Assembly: GCA_903926075.1 (NCBI GenBank)
Contig: CAIYHQ010000066.1
Span: 1 to 50,130 of the forward strand
Origin: an uncultured Methanomicrobiales archaeon
GTDB taxonomy: Archaea; Halobacteriota; Methanomicrobia; Methanomicrobiales; Methanospirillaceae
Direction: 5' to 3'
DNA length: 50,130 nucleotides
The stretch's first letter is position 1; each line of letters opens with the position of its first letter. The position numbers and the translations under genes are program-made. Of the stretch, positions 25,485-34,554 are shown one piece after another. A model generated the notes under the pieces. The model was not told where the DNA came from and did no database searches. It was given only the letters and a program-made list of their open reading frames with translations.

Positions 25485-26702
25485 TTAGAAATCGGTCATA
25501 ACCCTGAACTGGTCAATCTCGTCTTTGTTCATCTCTTCAAGGAACGCTTCTGCAGCATGGCGGACATCTTTTGACGCAGTAATTGCTCTTCCGACAACTA
25601 GAATGTCTGCACCTGATGCCAGTGCGTTTTTCACTACAGGTATGCGAATTCCGCCCGCAGTAGCAACAAGCAATCGTTTTCCTGCTGAATCCTTCATTTC
25701 CGGAATTGATCCCCAGGCATGCTCGCTTGATTCGCTGTCTATGGCCCTGTGAAGTTCAACAATATCAGGTTTTACTTTCAGCGCCTTAATAAGAGCAAGC
25801 GGGTCATTTACATTGAGCATATCGACAACAGAATATATTCCTGTTTTCTTTGCCTCATTTATCGCTTTTTCAAGAGTAGATACAGGTGCAAGACCTGATA
25901 TCACAACAGCGTCGGCAGAAGCATCGGCGGCCATCCGTGCTTCAAGATTTCCAGTGTCGAGAATCTTGAGGTCAGCAATAATAAATGAATTCTTCCTGAT
26001 TTTTCGTATTTCTGATACGATAGAAAGGCCGAATTTCTTAATGAGCGGAGTACCGGCTTCAATTATCAGGTGATCATTTTCCGGAAGAGACGAAAGAACC
26101 CGTGAAACAACATTCATATCCACAAGGTCAAGCGCAATCTGAAGATATGGCGGGTCCCATAGCCGTGGGACTTTGAAACCCATAACCCCGTGTGCAGCCC
26201 TGTCTTTTTCATAAATAAGTGTTTTTTCATCTGGAAACTTAGAAAAAGCCCGTTCTATTGCCAGTTTGGTTGCTCCATAGTTATAACGGTAAATCTTGTT
26301 GTAGTCTGAGGCAGACGGGTGAAGAAATGCGCTTGCAAGGATAACAAAGTCGTCAATATTAAACCCGTTAAAAATCCCTTCTTCAAGAGAATCTGCAACA
26401 GCTTTTGCGACAGCTGCCTGAACCGGACCAAACATCTGGTTCACCTGTCCTTCTTTTTTCAGGGTTACTTTGGGAATCACGATCGTTGCAGGTTTTGCAA
26501 GAAGATTTGGCCTGACTACTGCAAGGAGTGGCGTATGCCCTGCTGAAAGCTGTGATAACGAATTTGCAAATGCATTACCGATAGGTCCGTTTTTATCGCC
26601 TATCAAAAGATCAATATGAGCAAGCTCTGCTCCGTCTCCCATGAGGGCTTCTCCGATTAAGTACATAGAGCTATCCAACGTACCTATACCGTCTGTTTTC
26701 AT
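25485..26702 (-). CDS. fae-hps: bifunctional formaldehyde-activating enzyme / 3-hexulose-6-phosphate synthase
   Basis: A 405-residue fusion typical of methanogens. The N-terminal Fae domain (about 13-175; IGEALMGDGAELAHIDLLIG, AGHTPLLAVVRPNL, QMFGPVQAAVAKAVAD) condenses formaldehyde with tetrahydromethanopterin. The C-terminal Hps domain (about 180-400; QIALDLVDM, IIEAGTPLIKKFG, FIIADLKILDTG) is a TIM-barrel aldolase acting on ribulose 5-phosphate and formaldehyde. Together they release formaldehyde while making ribulose 5-phosphate for pentose supply. Homologues often begin MYLIGEAL, so the ATG at 26666 is an alternative start. It lies 63 bases behind tRNA-Trp in the same direction. Confidence 0.95.
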   Translation of the reverse strand: MKTDGIGTLDSSMYLIGEALMGDGAELAHIDLLIGDKNGPIGNAFANSLSQLSAGHTPLLAVVRPNLLAKPATIVIPKVTLKKEGQVNQMFGPVQAAVAKAVADSLEEGIFNGFNIDDFVILASAFLHPSASDYNKIYRYNYGATKLAIERAFSKFPDEKTLIYEKDRAAHGVMGFKVPRLWDPPYLQIALDLVDMNVVSRVLSSLPENDHLIIEAGTPLIKKFGLSIVSEIRKIRKNSFIIADLKILDTGNLEARMAADASADAVVISGLAPVSTLEKAINEAKKTGIYSVVDMLNVNDPLALIKALKVKPDIVELHRAIDSESSEHAWGSIPEMKDSAGKRLLVATAGGIRIPVVKNALASGADILVVGRAITASKDVRHAAEAFLEEMNKDEIDQFRVMTDF

Positions 26703-26754
26703 TGGAGAAAAAGTATGACGCCATTGTAAGCAGGATCTTGTTATTCTTGAAAAC

Positions 26755-26762
26755 TTTATAAA
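26755..26762 (-). promoter_or_regulatory. TATA-like box between tRNA-Trp and fae-hps
   Basis: On the minus strand, the mature end of tRNA-Trp is followed by a T run and then TTTATAAA. A start about 25 bases on would give a leader of about 30 bases to the ATG at 26702. The T run may end tRNA transcription and the box may start fae-hps, so the two can be separate units. Confidence 0.4.
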
Positions 26763-26765
26763 AAA

Positions 26766-26935
26766 TGGGGTCGGTGAGATTTGAACTCACGATCGACGGG
26801 TCTCTCCGATATGTGAAACGGTTCCTCCATCCAATTATGGAATCTGGAAATTATTCCTTCATCATAAAACTGGTGAGGAGTATCACAATAAACACCGCTG
26901 GAGCCCGTTGCCATTCCGGACTAGGCCACGACCCC
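26766..26935 (-). tRNA. trnW: tRNA-Trp (CCA) with an intron
   Basis: Minus-strand tRNA; exon 1 is 26898-26935 and exon 2 is 26766-26801. The acceptor arms GGGGTCG and CGACCCC pair fully, with discriminator A and no encoded CCA. The D stem is GCC/GGC, the anticodon stem is ACGGG/CCCGT, and the loop CTCCAG + A gives anticodon CCA. The T arm is GTGAG TTCAAAT CTCAC. A T run follows the 3' end. The acceptor, anticodon and T stems have no mismatches, so the gene should be functional after splicing. Confidence 0.95.
26802..26897 (-). other. 96-base archaeal intron in tRNA-Trp (after position 37)
   Basis: The intron interrupts the anticodon loop between G37 and A38, the canonical archaeal site. A bulge-helix-bulge can be drawn: anticodon-loop bases CTCC pair with GGAG near the intron 3' end (4 bp), flanked by 3-base bulges AGC and AGA, each cut after AG. 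This is the substrate shape of the tRNA splicing endonuclease. Inside it is an exact box C (ATGATGA). tRNA-Trp introns of other euryarchaea carry C/D guide RNAs for tRNA methylation; here a convincing box D and guide were not found. Confidence 0.85.
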
Positions 26936-27032
26936 TTACAGCTTATAGGAGTTTTCTCTGGCGTGATTTAATTGTTCTTATCAGTTTTTAAATTCGGAAT
27001 CATTTTTTGATTATCAGGTCAATATTACTCTG

Positions 27033-28733
27033 ATGTCAAAGGTGAGTTATACAGCCGGGTCATCTACAATGCCACTCCTTGGTATGACTATAGGAGAGAT
27101 GCTGAATGATATCGCCGCGCGGTATCCTGAGAATGATGCAATAGTGTCTGCACACCAGGGGATTTCATTAACTTATCATGATTTCCTTACGAGAGTCAAT
27201 GAAATTGCCCGCGCTCTTATGGCAATTGGAGTCGAGAAGGGAAGTCGTGTCGGGATCTGGGCTATGAACCATGCCGAATGGATTTTGGTACAATTTGCAA
27301 CTGCAAAAATCGGTGCAATAATGGTTAATCTCAACCCGGCCTACCGGACATATGAGCTTGAATATGTCTTAAAACAGGCTGAAGTTGAAACTATAATCAT
27401 TCAGGGCAGGTTTAAAAGTTCAGACTACATCGGCATGTTTTATGAAGCATGCCCTGAAGTATATGAACAAAGGCCTGGAAGGATAAGCATCGAAAAGTTC
27501 CCTTTTTTGAAGAATGTTATATTCACGGGAGATATTCCTTACAATGGCATCTATACCTGGCAGGACTTTCTTGGTAAATCTTCAGAGATCAGTCCTCGAG
27601 AGCTTATTGAGAGGGAGGAATCCCTCACATTTGATGACGCAATCAATATACAATACACAAGTGGTACTACTGGATTTCCAAAAGGAGTTGTTCTGACTCA
27701 TCATTCAATCTTAAATAATGGCTATATTATCGGAGAGGGCATGGGTTTTTCCGAAAAGGACAGGCTATGTATACCAGTACCATTTTACCACTGCTTCGGA
27801 ATGGTCCTCTCTAACCTTGCATGTGTTACACACGGTTCTACCATGGTCATTCCATCACCCGCATTTGATCCGGAATCGGTTTTAAAAACTGTTCAGAATG
27901 AACGCTGTACTGCACTTCACGGAGTCCCGACAATGTTTATTGCCGAGCTTGCGCACCCGGAATTTCCCAAATATGATTTAAGCACCCTGCGCACCGGAAT
28001 AATGGCAGGGTCTCCCTGTCCTGTTGAGGTTATGAAGCAGGTAAACAAGATGATGCATATGGACGAAATTGTGATAGTCTACGGGCAGACCGAGACTGCA
28101 CCTGGCATTACGATGACAACCACGGAGGACCCTCTCGAACGCAGGGTGTCAACGGTAGGCAGAGTTTTCCCACATACAGAGATGAAAATAATAGATCCAA
28201 AATCAGGAAAATTCCTTCCATTTGGAGAAGTTGGTGAGATCTGTGCCAGGGGTTATATGTCAATGAAGTGCTATTACAATAATCCCAGCGCCACGCATGC
28301 GACTCTTGATACGAACAGGTGGATTCATACAGGAGACCTTGGCATACTTGATGAAGAAGGTTATTTCAAGATAGTCGGAAGACTGAAAGATATGGTAATA
28401 AGAGGTGGAGAGAACGTATATCCCCGTGAGATTGAAGAATATCTTCATCTCCATCCTCAAATCGATGATGTTTATGTAATCGGTGTTCCTGACATCAAAT
28501 ATGGCGAAGAACTGGCTGCCTGGGTAAAACTCAAAGAACCTGGCTCACTCACAGAAACAGAAATAAAGAAATTCTGTGAAGGTAAAATTTCCAAATATAA
28601 AATCCCGCGTTATTTCAAGTTTGTCGATGACTTTCCAATAACAGTCAGCGGAAAGATTCAGAAGTTCAAGATGCGGGATCAAATGATAAAGGAACTCCAT
28701 CTTGAGGATGCGGACAGTATTGTAACAGCTTAA
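27033..28733 (+). CDS. AMP-forming acyl-CoA synthetase
   Basis: A 566-residue member of the ANL adenylating superfamily. The ATP-phosphate loop is YTSGTTGFPKG, followed by VYGQTETAPG, the hinge region TGDLGILDEEGYFKIVGRLKDM and the C-terminal lysine motif TVSGKIQKFKM. It ligates a carboxylate to CoA with AMP and pyrophosphate release. The overall pattern (SAHQGISLTYHDFL, NHAEWILVQFA) is that of medium- or long-chain acyl-CoA ligases rather than acetyl-CoA synthetase; the exact acid cannot be read. Such genes in methanogens resemble those of syntrophic bacteria, so transfer is possible. The adjacent genes give no pathway clue. Confidence 0.9.
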   Translation: MSKVSYTAGSSTMPLLGMTIGEMLNDIAARYPENDAIVSAHQGISLTYHDFLTRVNEIARALMAIGVEKGSRVGIWAMNHAEWILVQFATAKIGAIMVNLNPAYRTYELEYVLKQAEVETIIIQGRFKSSDYIGMFYEACPEVYEQRPGRISIEKFPFLKNVIFTGDIPYNGIYTWQDFLGKSSEISPRELIEREESLTFDDAINIQYTSGTTGFPKGVVLTHHSILNNGYIIGEGMGFSEKDRLCIPVPFYHCFGMVLSNLACVTHGSTMVIPSPAFDPESVLKTVQNERCTALHGVPTMFIAELAHPEFPKYDLSTLRTGIMAGSPCPVEVMKQVNKMMHMDEIVIVYGQTETAPGITMTTTEDPLERRVSTVGRVFPHTEMKIIDPKSGKFLPFGEVGEICARGYMSMKCYYNNPSATHATLDTNRWIHTGDLGILDEEGYFKIVGRLKDMVIRGGENVYPREIEEYLHLHPQIDDVYVIGVPDIKYGEELAAWVKLKEPGSLTETEIKKFCEGKISKYKIPRYFKFVDDFPITVSGKIQKFKMRDQMIKELHLEDADSIVTA

Positions 28734-28807
28734 CGACACTTTTTTTTAGTAATTCCATACATTTCATATTCGGAAGTTTCTTATTCCTAAACTTCCTCGC
28801 TACAATA

Positions 28808-31033
28808 ATGCGAGGAAATCATAAAATTATAAGTACGTTTCTTATTATTGCAATTTTTTGTGGATTTATAATTGGAATCAGCTCGGGAGCTGATGGCAAC
28901 AATGTTGATGAAGCAACCAACTGGTATCTGAAAGGGAATGACCTTATGAAACAGTCGAGGTATGAAGAAGCTCTAAGCGCATATGAAAAGGCAACAGACG
29001 CTGATTCTTATTACTCAAACGGCTGGTTTGGAAAAGGGAATGCACTCTACACACTTGGAAAGTACGAGGAAGCACTCGTTGCCTTTGAAAAAGTCCTGTC
29101 ACTGGATCCGGATTATGCAAAAGCATGGTCAATGAAGGGAGATAGTCTGATGCAGCTTAAAAATTATCAGACAGCTGCTGATTCCTATGATCGGGTTATT
29201 AAATTGTATTCTAATGACGAAACTGCAAAGGCAAACAAGGCGAAAGCACTTTCCTTTATCAATATGGGAGCTAGTAATGTAACTGTCGTTGTGACAAGTT
29301 CTATCCCTGCAACCGCCCTTCAGACACAACCCGGATTTGTCTTTCCCTCTCACCCTGTCCCTTCGTTTCTCATTCCATTAGTGATCATTGTAATAATTGC
29401 AGTAATTATTATCTTTGCTCTTATTCAGATGAAAAAAAAAACAAGGAAGACAATTGAACATAGCCCAATAGAAATAGAGAAAAGTCCTGAACAATCAACC
29501 CTTAAAAGTCCTACATCAGGTGCAGGTGAATTTTTCAACAAAAGTGTTATTCGCATCCGTTCCCTTCCAAAATGGGAATTCCGGGCACTTTGTATAATTG
29601 TCGTTCTTTTAGTTCTCCTAATGATATTTGTTATTTCAGGTTTTCTTCCGGGTTCCTCAATTGTATCTGGTTCAAACCTTGCACCTTATACGGACCCATC
29701 AAATTATTATTCCCTGAATAAACCGGTTAACTGGAAAGTTACTAATTCTCAAAATTCAATCCTCATATCGGACCCATCTGATAACGGGAAAACCTTTGTA
29801 CAGATTGAGCCTGTTATTCTTAATGGCCAGTATATGACGATGAAGGCAGGGGATGTTGCAAATTACCTTGTCGGAATTGCAAAAACTACTATGAAGGGTT
29901 TTGTCCTGGAAAACGTAAGAGAATCAGCAGATGGAAAGTTCCTGGAACTCTCAATCAGTTACGACGATGCAGGAGTAAAGAAAAATGGAGTGTATACTAT
30001 TTTTGTTAACAGTCCATATGCCATGGTAAGTGGATACGAATCACCTGCTGCAACTTTTAAAGGAAAAGAACCCTTGTTAAGGGAAATTCTAAAGAGTTAT
30101 ACTCAGCGTGTAACTCCGGTTACAAAACAATCATCAGGTTCAACAACTGGTAGAACTTCCAATCAGCAACATGTGAGTGATATCGGGCAACTCCACCCGA
30201 CAATGCAAAATAACGGGGTAAAGATGCTGCTTCCGGATGGTTGGACGGCTTCAGTTCTCCCAGGATGCACCGGACTCTCTGCCGTTGATACAACAACTCC
30301 CGGTCGTGGTGTGCTATTTTTAAACGGCCTCCACGAGGGTGTTGAGCCGCTTCCGGCTGGTATGACACCTGAACAATATGTTACAGAGTATATGCCTGCT
30401 GACTTTGCAAAGTATGGGACAACACTGACAAATGTTAAAGTCACAGGATATGAAAAGGCAGATGTGAGCAGCCTTGCGACAAACGGAGCACAGGTAAAAG
30501 CTATGAGAATTTCATTCAATCTAAATGGAGTCCCCTGCATAGGTTCACTAACTGTGGGTACCTATGGTGTAGCAGGGTATTTTACATCCGTATCATATTT
30601 GTGGGGAATTTTCGCTCCTACCAGCAGTTTCTTTGCGGATGCACCAACCTTACTCCGAATTTGGAGTTCAATTGATTATTCTGCATCAACCACAGCTGCA
30701 TGCAGGGGTGCACTGAATGCTGCATGGTCAGGCGCAAACAGCATAGGCGATAGCATCAGGGCTAACGGGGAACAGATGAGCCAGGAGAACCTCCAAGGAT
30801 TCTATAACCGGCAGGATGTTTATGATATTGCAAGTGCCAAGCGAAGTGATATGATCCTTGGCGTTGACAGGGTTTACAACCCTGATACCGATGAGGTCTA
30901 TGAAGTCGATCAGAACTTTTACCAGTATTATGACCTGAACCGTGACCAATACAATTACCAGGACATGCGTGAACTTCAGCCTGATGAATTTCTGAAATAT
31001 TCCCCACTGAACGGAGAATTACACATCCAGTAA
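28808..31033 (+). CDS. TPR-repeat membrane protein with a large extracytoplasmic-type C-terminal region
   Basis: A 741-residue protein. An N-terminal signal or anchor segment (about 7-28) is followed by about three tetratricopeptide repeats (residues 37-140), a Thr/Pro-rich linker, two hydrophobic segments (about 186-207 and 257-279) separated by a basic stretch, and a long C-terminal part. That part starts with a PsbP/DUF1795-like region (YYSLNKPVNWKV) and continues with another beta-rich domain (about 430-610) before a Tyr/Asp-rich end. It is probably a surface-facing scaffold or binding protein. Similar TPR proteins are common in Methanomicrobiales; the function is unknown. Confidence 0.75.
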   Translation: MRGNHKIISTFLIIAIFCGFIIGISSGADGNNVDEATNWYLKGNDLMKQSRYEEALSAYEKATDADSYYSNGWFGKGNALYTLGKYEEALVAFEKVLSLDPDYAKAWSMKGDSLMQLKNYQTAADSYDRVIKLYSNDETAKANKAKALSFINMGASNVTVVVTSSIPATALQTQPGFVFPSHPVPSFLIPLVIIVIIAVIIIFALIQMKKKTRKTIEHSPIEIEKSPEQSTLKSPTSGAGEFFNKSVIRIRSLPKWEFRALCIIVVLLVLLMIFVISGFLPGSSIVSGSNLAPYTDPSNYYSLNKPVNWKVTNSQNSILISDPSDNGKTFVQIEPVILNGQYMTMKAGDVANYLVGIAKTTMKGFVLENVRESADGKFLELSISYDDAGVKKNGVYTIFVNSPYAMVSGYESPAATFKGKEPLLREILKSYTQRVTPVTKQSSGSTTGRTSNQQHVSDIGQLHPTMQNNGVKMLLPDGWTASVLPGCTGLSAVDTTTPGRGVLFLNGLHEGVEPLPAGMTPEQYVTEYMPADFAKYGTTLTNVKVTGYEKADVSSLATNGAQVKAMRISFNLNGVPCIGSLTVGTYGVAGYFTSVSYLWGIFAPTSSFFADAPTLLRIWSSIDYSASTTAACRGALNAAWSGANSIGDSIRANGEQMSQENLQGFYNRQDVYDIASAKRSDMILGVDRVYNPDTDEVYEVDQNFYQYYDLNRDQYNYQDMRELQPDEFLKYSPLNGELHIQ

Positions 31034-31048
31034 AATTTTTGCCCTTTT

Positions 31049-31906
31049 TTAAGTTAGCAATAATGCTGATACCAGAAATACGATAAGGGAAAGAAACATC
31101 CCGTACTTCTGAAAATGAGAGGCAGATGTGTTTTTTACACATTCCGGACTTTTGCAGTTCAATGGTTTTATTGCGCCATAAAGGACTATGAGGTCAACTG
31201 GAATTATTCCTGAACAATAAAGAAGTCCCCACCGCGAAAATGGTACGAAACTGATAATGACGGCACTGATTGTAAAAAACAGGGCAATTAAAAGACTCTT
31301 TCCTATACCTATCCTTCCAGGCAGGGTTAAAGCTCCTGATGCCATGTCACCTTTGATATCCTCGGCATCCTTCAGAATCTCCCTTGAGATCATGGCACAG
31401 AATGTAATACCTGCAATTGGAATATTCAGGATTATACCGTTTATTCCAAAGTATGCCCCTCCAAAAAGAAACATACTTGCCGAAAGATATGCCACAGCCA
31501 CGTTGCCGATGAATGCTGTACGCTTAAGGTAAAGAGAATAAATTATGAGTAAAACCGAATTGAATAGCGCAATAACAGCACAGAACGTTCCAAGAGTGAG
31601 TGAAATAGATATTCCGGCAATAAACAGAATTACCGAATATATGAGTGCACCCTTGTCTGAAATTTTTCCCTGAGGGATAGGGCGTAGAGGACGGTTTATT
31701 TTGTCAATCTCACGGTCAAAGTAGTCGTTAATTACATTTCCCGCTCCAGTTATTAGAAAAACGACTAAAAAAAGGAAAAAACTGCCTGAAATTAGTGTAC
31801 CGGTAGCAATAACATATCCTACCAGACTTGCGAGTCCAGCTGCTAATGCATTTACTGGTCTGAGAATTGTTAACAATGTAGTGGTGGATGTCAGGTTAAA
31901 GACCAC
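31049..31906 (-). CDS. UbiA prenyltransferase, probable digeranylgeranylglyceryl phosphate synthase
   Basis: A 285-residue integral membrane protein with about eight hydrophobic segments, of the UbiA family. The two Asp-rich prenyl-diphosphate motifs are NDYFDREIDKINRPLRP (NDxxDxxxD) and DAEDIKGD. In archaea this form adds the second geranylgeranyl chain to geranylgeranylglyceryl phosphate, the committed step to archaeol lipids; the short loop pattern and length fit that enzyme. It begins 24 bases after tRNA-Arg, in the same direction, so it may be transcribed through from the tRNA. It converges on the TPR membrane gene. Confidence 0.88.
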   Translation of the reverse strand: MVFNLTSTTTLLTILRPVNALAAGLASLVGYVIATGTLISGSFFLFLVVFLITGAGNVINDYFDREIDKINRPLRPIPQGKISDKGALIYSVILFIAGISISLTLGTFCAVIALFNSVLLIIYSLYLKRTAFIGNVAVAYLSASMFLFGGAYFGINGIILNIPIAGITFCAMISREILKDAEDIKGDMASGALTLPGRIGIGKSLLIALFFTISAVIISFVPFSRWGLLYCSGIIPVDLIVLYGAIKPLNCKSPECVKNTSASHFQKYGMFLSLIVFLVSALLLT

Positions 31907-31929
31907 CGTAATTCCGCGAAATGTTTTAA

Positions 31930-32004
31930 CGGACGTGGGGGGATTTGAACCCCCGACCTATAGCTTAGGAGGCTACCGCCCTGTCCTGACTAGGCCACAC
32001 GTCC
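31930..32004 (-). tRNA. trnR: tRNA-Arg (CCT)
   Basis: Minus-strand 75-base tRNA without intron. The acceptor stem GGACGTG pairs with CACGTCC, the anticodon stem GTAGC/GCTAT holds the loop CTCCTAA with anticodon CCT (reads AGG), and the T arm is GGGGG TTCAAAT CCCCC. The discriminator is G and no CCA is encoded. A TATA-like sequence TTATAC lies about 30 bases upstream on the minus strand. Confidence 0.95.
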
Positions 32005-32133
32005 TTTTCCTTATTTAGTAGTAAGACTGAGGGTATAAGGTTAACGAGGAAACGGTTTCAGGAGAAAGCGAAAAAGGATGGTCCAGAGAAAGAAGTTGTT
32101 AATTTTTTTTTACAGAGGCAGGTGTTCAGGTTT

Positions 32134-33249
32134 ATGGAAATAAGAATAGTTTCTGAAGGTTCAACAACTTTTTCTGTCCCTGTACAGGACATAGAAGGGA
32201 ATTTCCCGCCTAATACTGCTCCAGTTTTTTTTAATCCCAGAATGAAACTGAACCGGGACTCTAATGTCCTTTTCTATTCAGTAGTGCGACCTGTTCTTTA
32301 TCTGGACCTAATGGGGGCATCTGGTGTCCGTGGATTAAGGATAAGAAATGAAACCGGAATTCCCGTGATTATCAATGACAAAAATCCGGTTGCTGTAGAA
32401 CTTATCCAGAAAAATGTCAGGGACCTTGGGCTTTCTATTGAAGTGTCCAGAACAGATGCAAACGTTTTACTCTCTTCGGGTTATTTTGATGCGGTTGATA
32501 TTGACCCCTTTGGCAGTCCTGCTTACTTCATAGATGCAGCCGGCAGGGGAGCCGGCCGTTATCTCTCTGTAACTGCAACAGACACAGCACCGTTATGTGG
32601 TGCTCATAAGAACGCAGGAATCAGAAGATATTCCAGTGTACCGCTTGTCACACATTATCACCCGGAGGTAGGTATCCGGATCCTTTTAGGGTTTGTAACA
32701 AGGGAGATAGCAAAATATGATCGTGGTGTTGTTCCATTATTCTGCTTTGCAAGGGAACATTACGTACGCCTGAACCTGCAACTTAAGAAAGGGGCACGTG
32801 AGGCTGATAAAAGTTTGAATAATCTGGGTTTTCTGCATCAGTGTAGTTCATGTTCAGGTTATATGCAACAAAAGGGTCTGGTATCAAAAGAATTTGTATG
32901 CACTTATTGTAAATCATCAATGATTCCTATAGGCCCGTTATGGCTTGGGAATATTTTTGATAATTGTGTCCTTACACAAATGTTAGAAAAGATAGAGACT
33001 CTGTCCCCTGGATCAAATCGTGAATTAGAGGAACTCATTAAAACCTGCCTTGGAGAACTTACCATTCCTGGATATTATGATTACCATAAACTTTCAAAGA
33101 AACTTGGAGTTTCTCCAAAGAAAATCTCTAAAATACTATTGGATCTAGAAAACCATGGTTTTTTTGGGAGCAGAGTGCATTGTTCAGGTACCGGGATAAA
33201 AACTGATGCTCCTCTTCATGTCCTCAAATCCGTTGTCAGTGCTCAATAA
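32134..33249 (+). CDS. trm1: tRNA (guanine(26)-N2)-dimethyltransferase Trm1
   Basis: Trm1 makes N2,N2-dimethylguanosine at tRNA position 26. The protein has 371 residues from the ATG at 32134, which has AGGTG nine bases upstream; a GTG at 32122 would add four residues. Seen are the start VSEGSTTFSVP and PVFFNPRMKLNRD, the SAM-binding DLMGASGVRGLR, the catalytic-site stretch DIDPFGSPAYFIDAA, TATDTAPLCGAH, and a four-Cys zinc finger CSSCSGYM...CTYCKSS. Its 3' end overlaps the convergent DRG GTPase gene by 14 bases. Confidence 0.95.
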   Translation: MEIRIVSEGSTTFSVPVQDIEGNFPPNTAPVFFNPRMKLNRDSNVLFYSVVRPVLYLDLMGASGVRGLRIRNETGIPVIINDKNPVAVELIQKNVRDLGLSIEVSRTDANVLLSSGYFDAVDIDPFGSPAYFIDAAGRGAGRYLSVTATDTAPLCGAHKNAGIRRYSSVPLVTHYHPEVGIRILLGFVTREIAKYDRGVVPLFCFAREHYVRLNLQLKKGAREADKSLNNLGFLHQCSSCSGYMQQKGLVSKEFVCTYCKSSMIPIGPLWLGNIFDNCVLTQMLEKIETLSPGSNRELEELIKTCLGELTIPGYYDYHKLSKKLGVSPKKISKILLDLENHGFFGSRVHCSGTGIKTDAPLHVLKSVVSAQ

Positions 33250-34345
33250 TTATCGTGAGGAGGTCCCCGTCTTTCACTTTGTGTGCCAGTCCAACTCTTT
33301 GACCTGGATGTTTTACTGATTCTCCCCATATTCGTGCATAACGGAACCTGTCAACAAAATCCCTGTGGAGTTTCCTGCAGATATCATCAACCTTCGCTCC
33401 TTTCCGAATGATCAGGGGCTCTTCAAGGTCAGCTTCGCCAGTCTGGGGCTTTAGAAAGATCCTGATGAACCCGAGGCTTTCATAAATCCGGTCTTTCAAC
33501 TCTTCAGTATTATATCCGGTATGAGCAGAGATCATCATGGGTGGCTGTTCAAATCTTTCTTTCAGCTCTTCTTCTATTTTGAATTTAACTTCTGTATTAA
33601 CAAGATCTGTTTTGTTTACTGTGATAAAGCTTGGAACATACACACGGTTGCCCATCATTGCATCGATAAGGTCATCCTGGGTTGCTCCGCCCCTGATGAG
33701 AACACTGGCGTTCATCATCTTGTTCTCGCTTAATATTGCACGTATCTCTTCGATATTAAGCTGTAATGACCCGACTTTACTGAGTCTTATCCCACCATAT
33801 GCAGTTTTTTTAAGAGTAATATCAGGCCGTTCAACATTAACCCGTATTCCTGCATCATAGAGTTCTTTCATAAGAACATCAACATGGCTTTGGTTGAAGA
33901 CGTCAACAAGTACAATAATGAGGTCCGCACCCCGGACCACACCAATTACTTCCTTCCCTCTCCCTTTTCCCATTGCAGCGCCAGCAATAAGCCCGGGAAT
34001 ATCGAGAATCTGAATTTTTGCTCCTTTATGTTCGAGAGCCCCAGGTACAACGGTAGTTGTAGTAAATGAATATGCAGCAACTTCGCTCTCTGTTCCTGTA
34101 AGTGTGTTCAGGAGAGTACTTTTCCCTGTTGAAGGAAATCCTACAAGCACAACAGTGGCGTCACCCGACTTTTTTACGGAATACCCTTCACCACCACCAC
34201 ACGACTTCATCGCGCGGAGAACTGCATCATCTTTGAATTTTGCAATCTTCGCTTTTATTCGTCCGATATGCTTTGATGTAGCCTTATTATAAGGAGTTTT
34301 TTCAAGCTCCTCTTCAAGTGCTTTTATCTCGTCTTCGAGGCTCAT
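33236..34345 (-). CDS. drg: DRG-family GTP-binding protein with TGS domain
   Basis: A 369-residue GTPase of the archaeal/eukaryal DRG branch of the Obg family. The G motifs are G1 GFPSTGKST, G3 DIPGLIAGA (DxPG), and G4 NKTDL; the N-terminal helical part (to about 60) and the C-terminal TGS domain (about 290-369, ending KVDDICRKLHRDFVDRFRYARIWG-like) are complete. DRG proteins associate with ribosomes and translation factors in eukaryotes; in archaea the role is less clear. It is a single gene, convergent with trm1. Confidence 0.94.
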   Translation of the reverse strand: MSLEDEIKALEEELEKTPYNKATSKHIGRIKAKIAKFKDDAVLRAMKSCGGGEGYSVKKSGDATVVLVGFPSTGKSTLLNTLTGTESEVAAYSFTTTTVVPGALEHKGAKIQILDIPGLIAGAAMGKGRGKEVIGVVRGADLIIVLVDVFNQSHVDVLMKELYDAGIRVNVERPDITLKKTAYGGIRLSKVGSLQLNIEEIRAILSENKMMNASVLIRGGATQDDLIDAMMGNRVYVPSFITVNKTDLVNTEVKFKIEEELKERFEQPPMMISAHTGYNTEELKDRIYESLGFIRIFLKPQTGEADLEEPLIIRKGAKVDDICRKLHRDFVDRFRYARIWGESVKHPGQRVGLAHKVKDGDLLTIIIEH

Positions 34346-34554
34346 TTTCCGGCCTGTACCTTCTCTTTTTCATTCAAATTAAAGAAATTTTAAAATAATT
34401 CAAAAAGTGAATGCGGAAATGTACAATATCCTAACATCATTCACACATGATGAGATAATACTTATTCTCCAAAAAATTTATCTCTTAAAATACTTGTAAG
34501 ATTTCTTATAAAGAAGTCTTTCATTTTACTGGAAACAATAATTAACCGAAGAAT

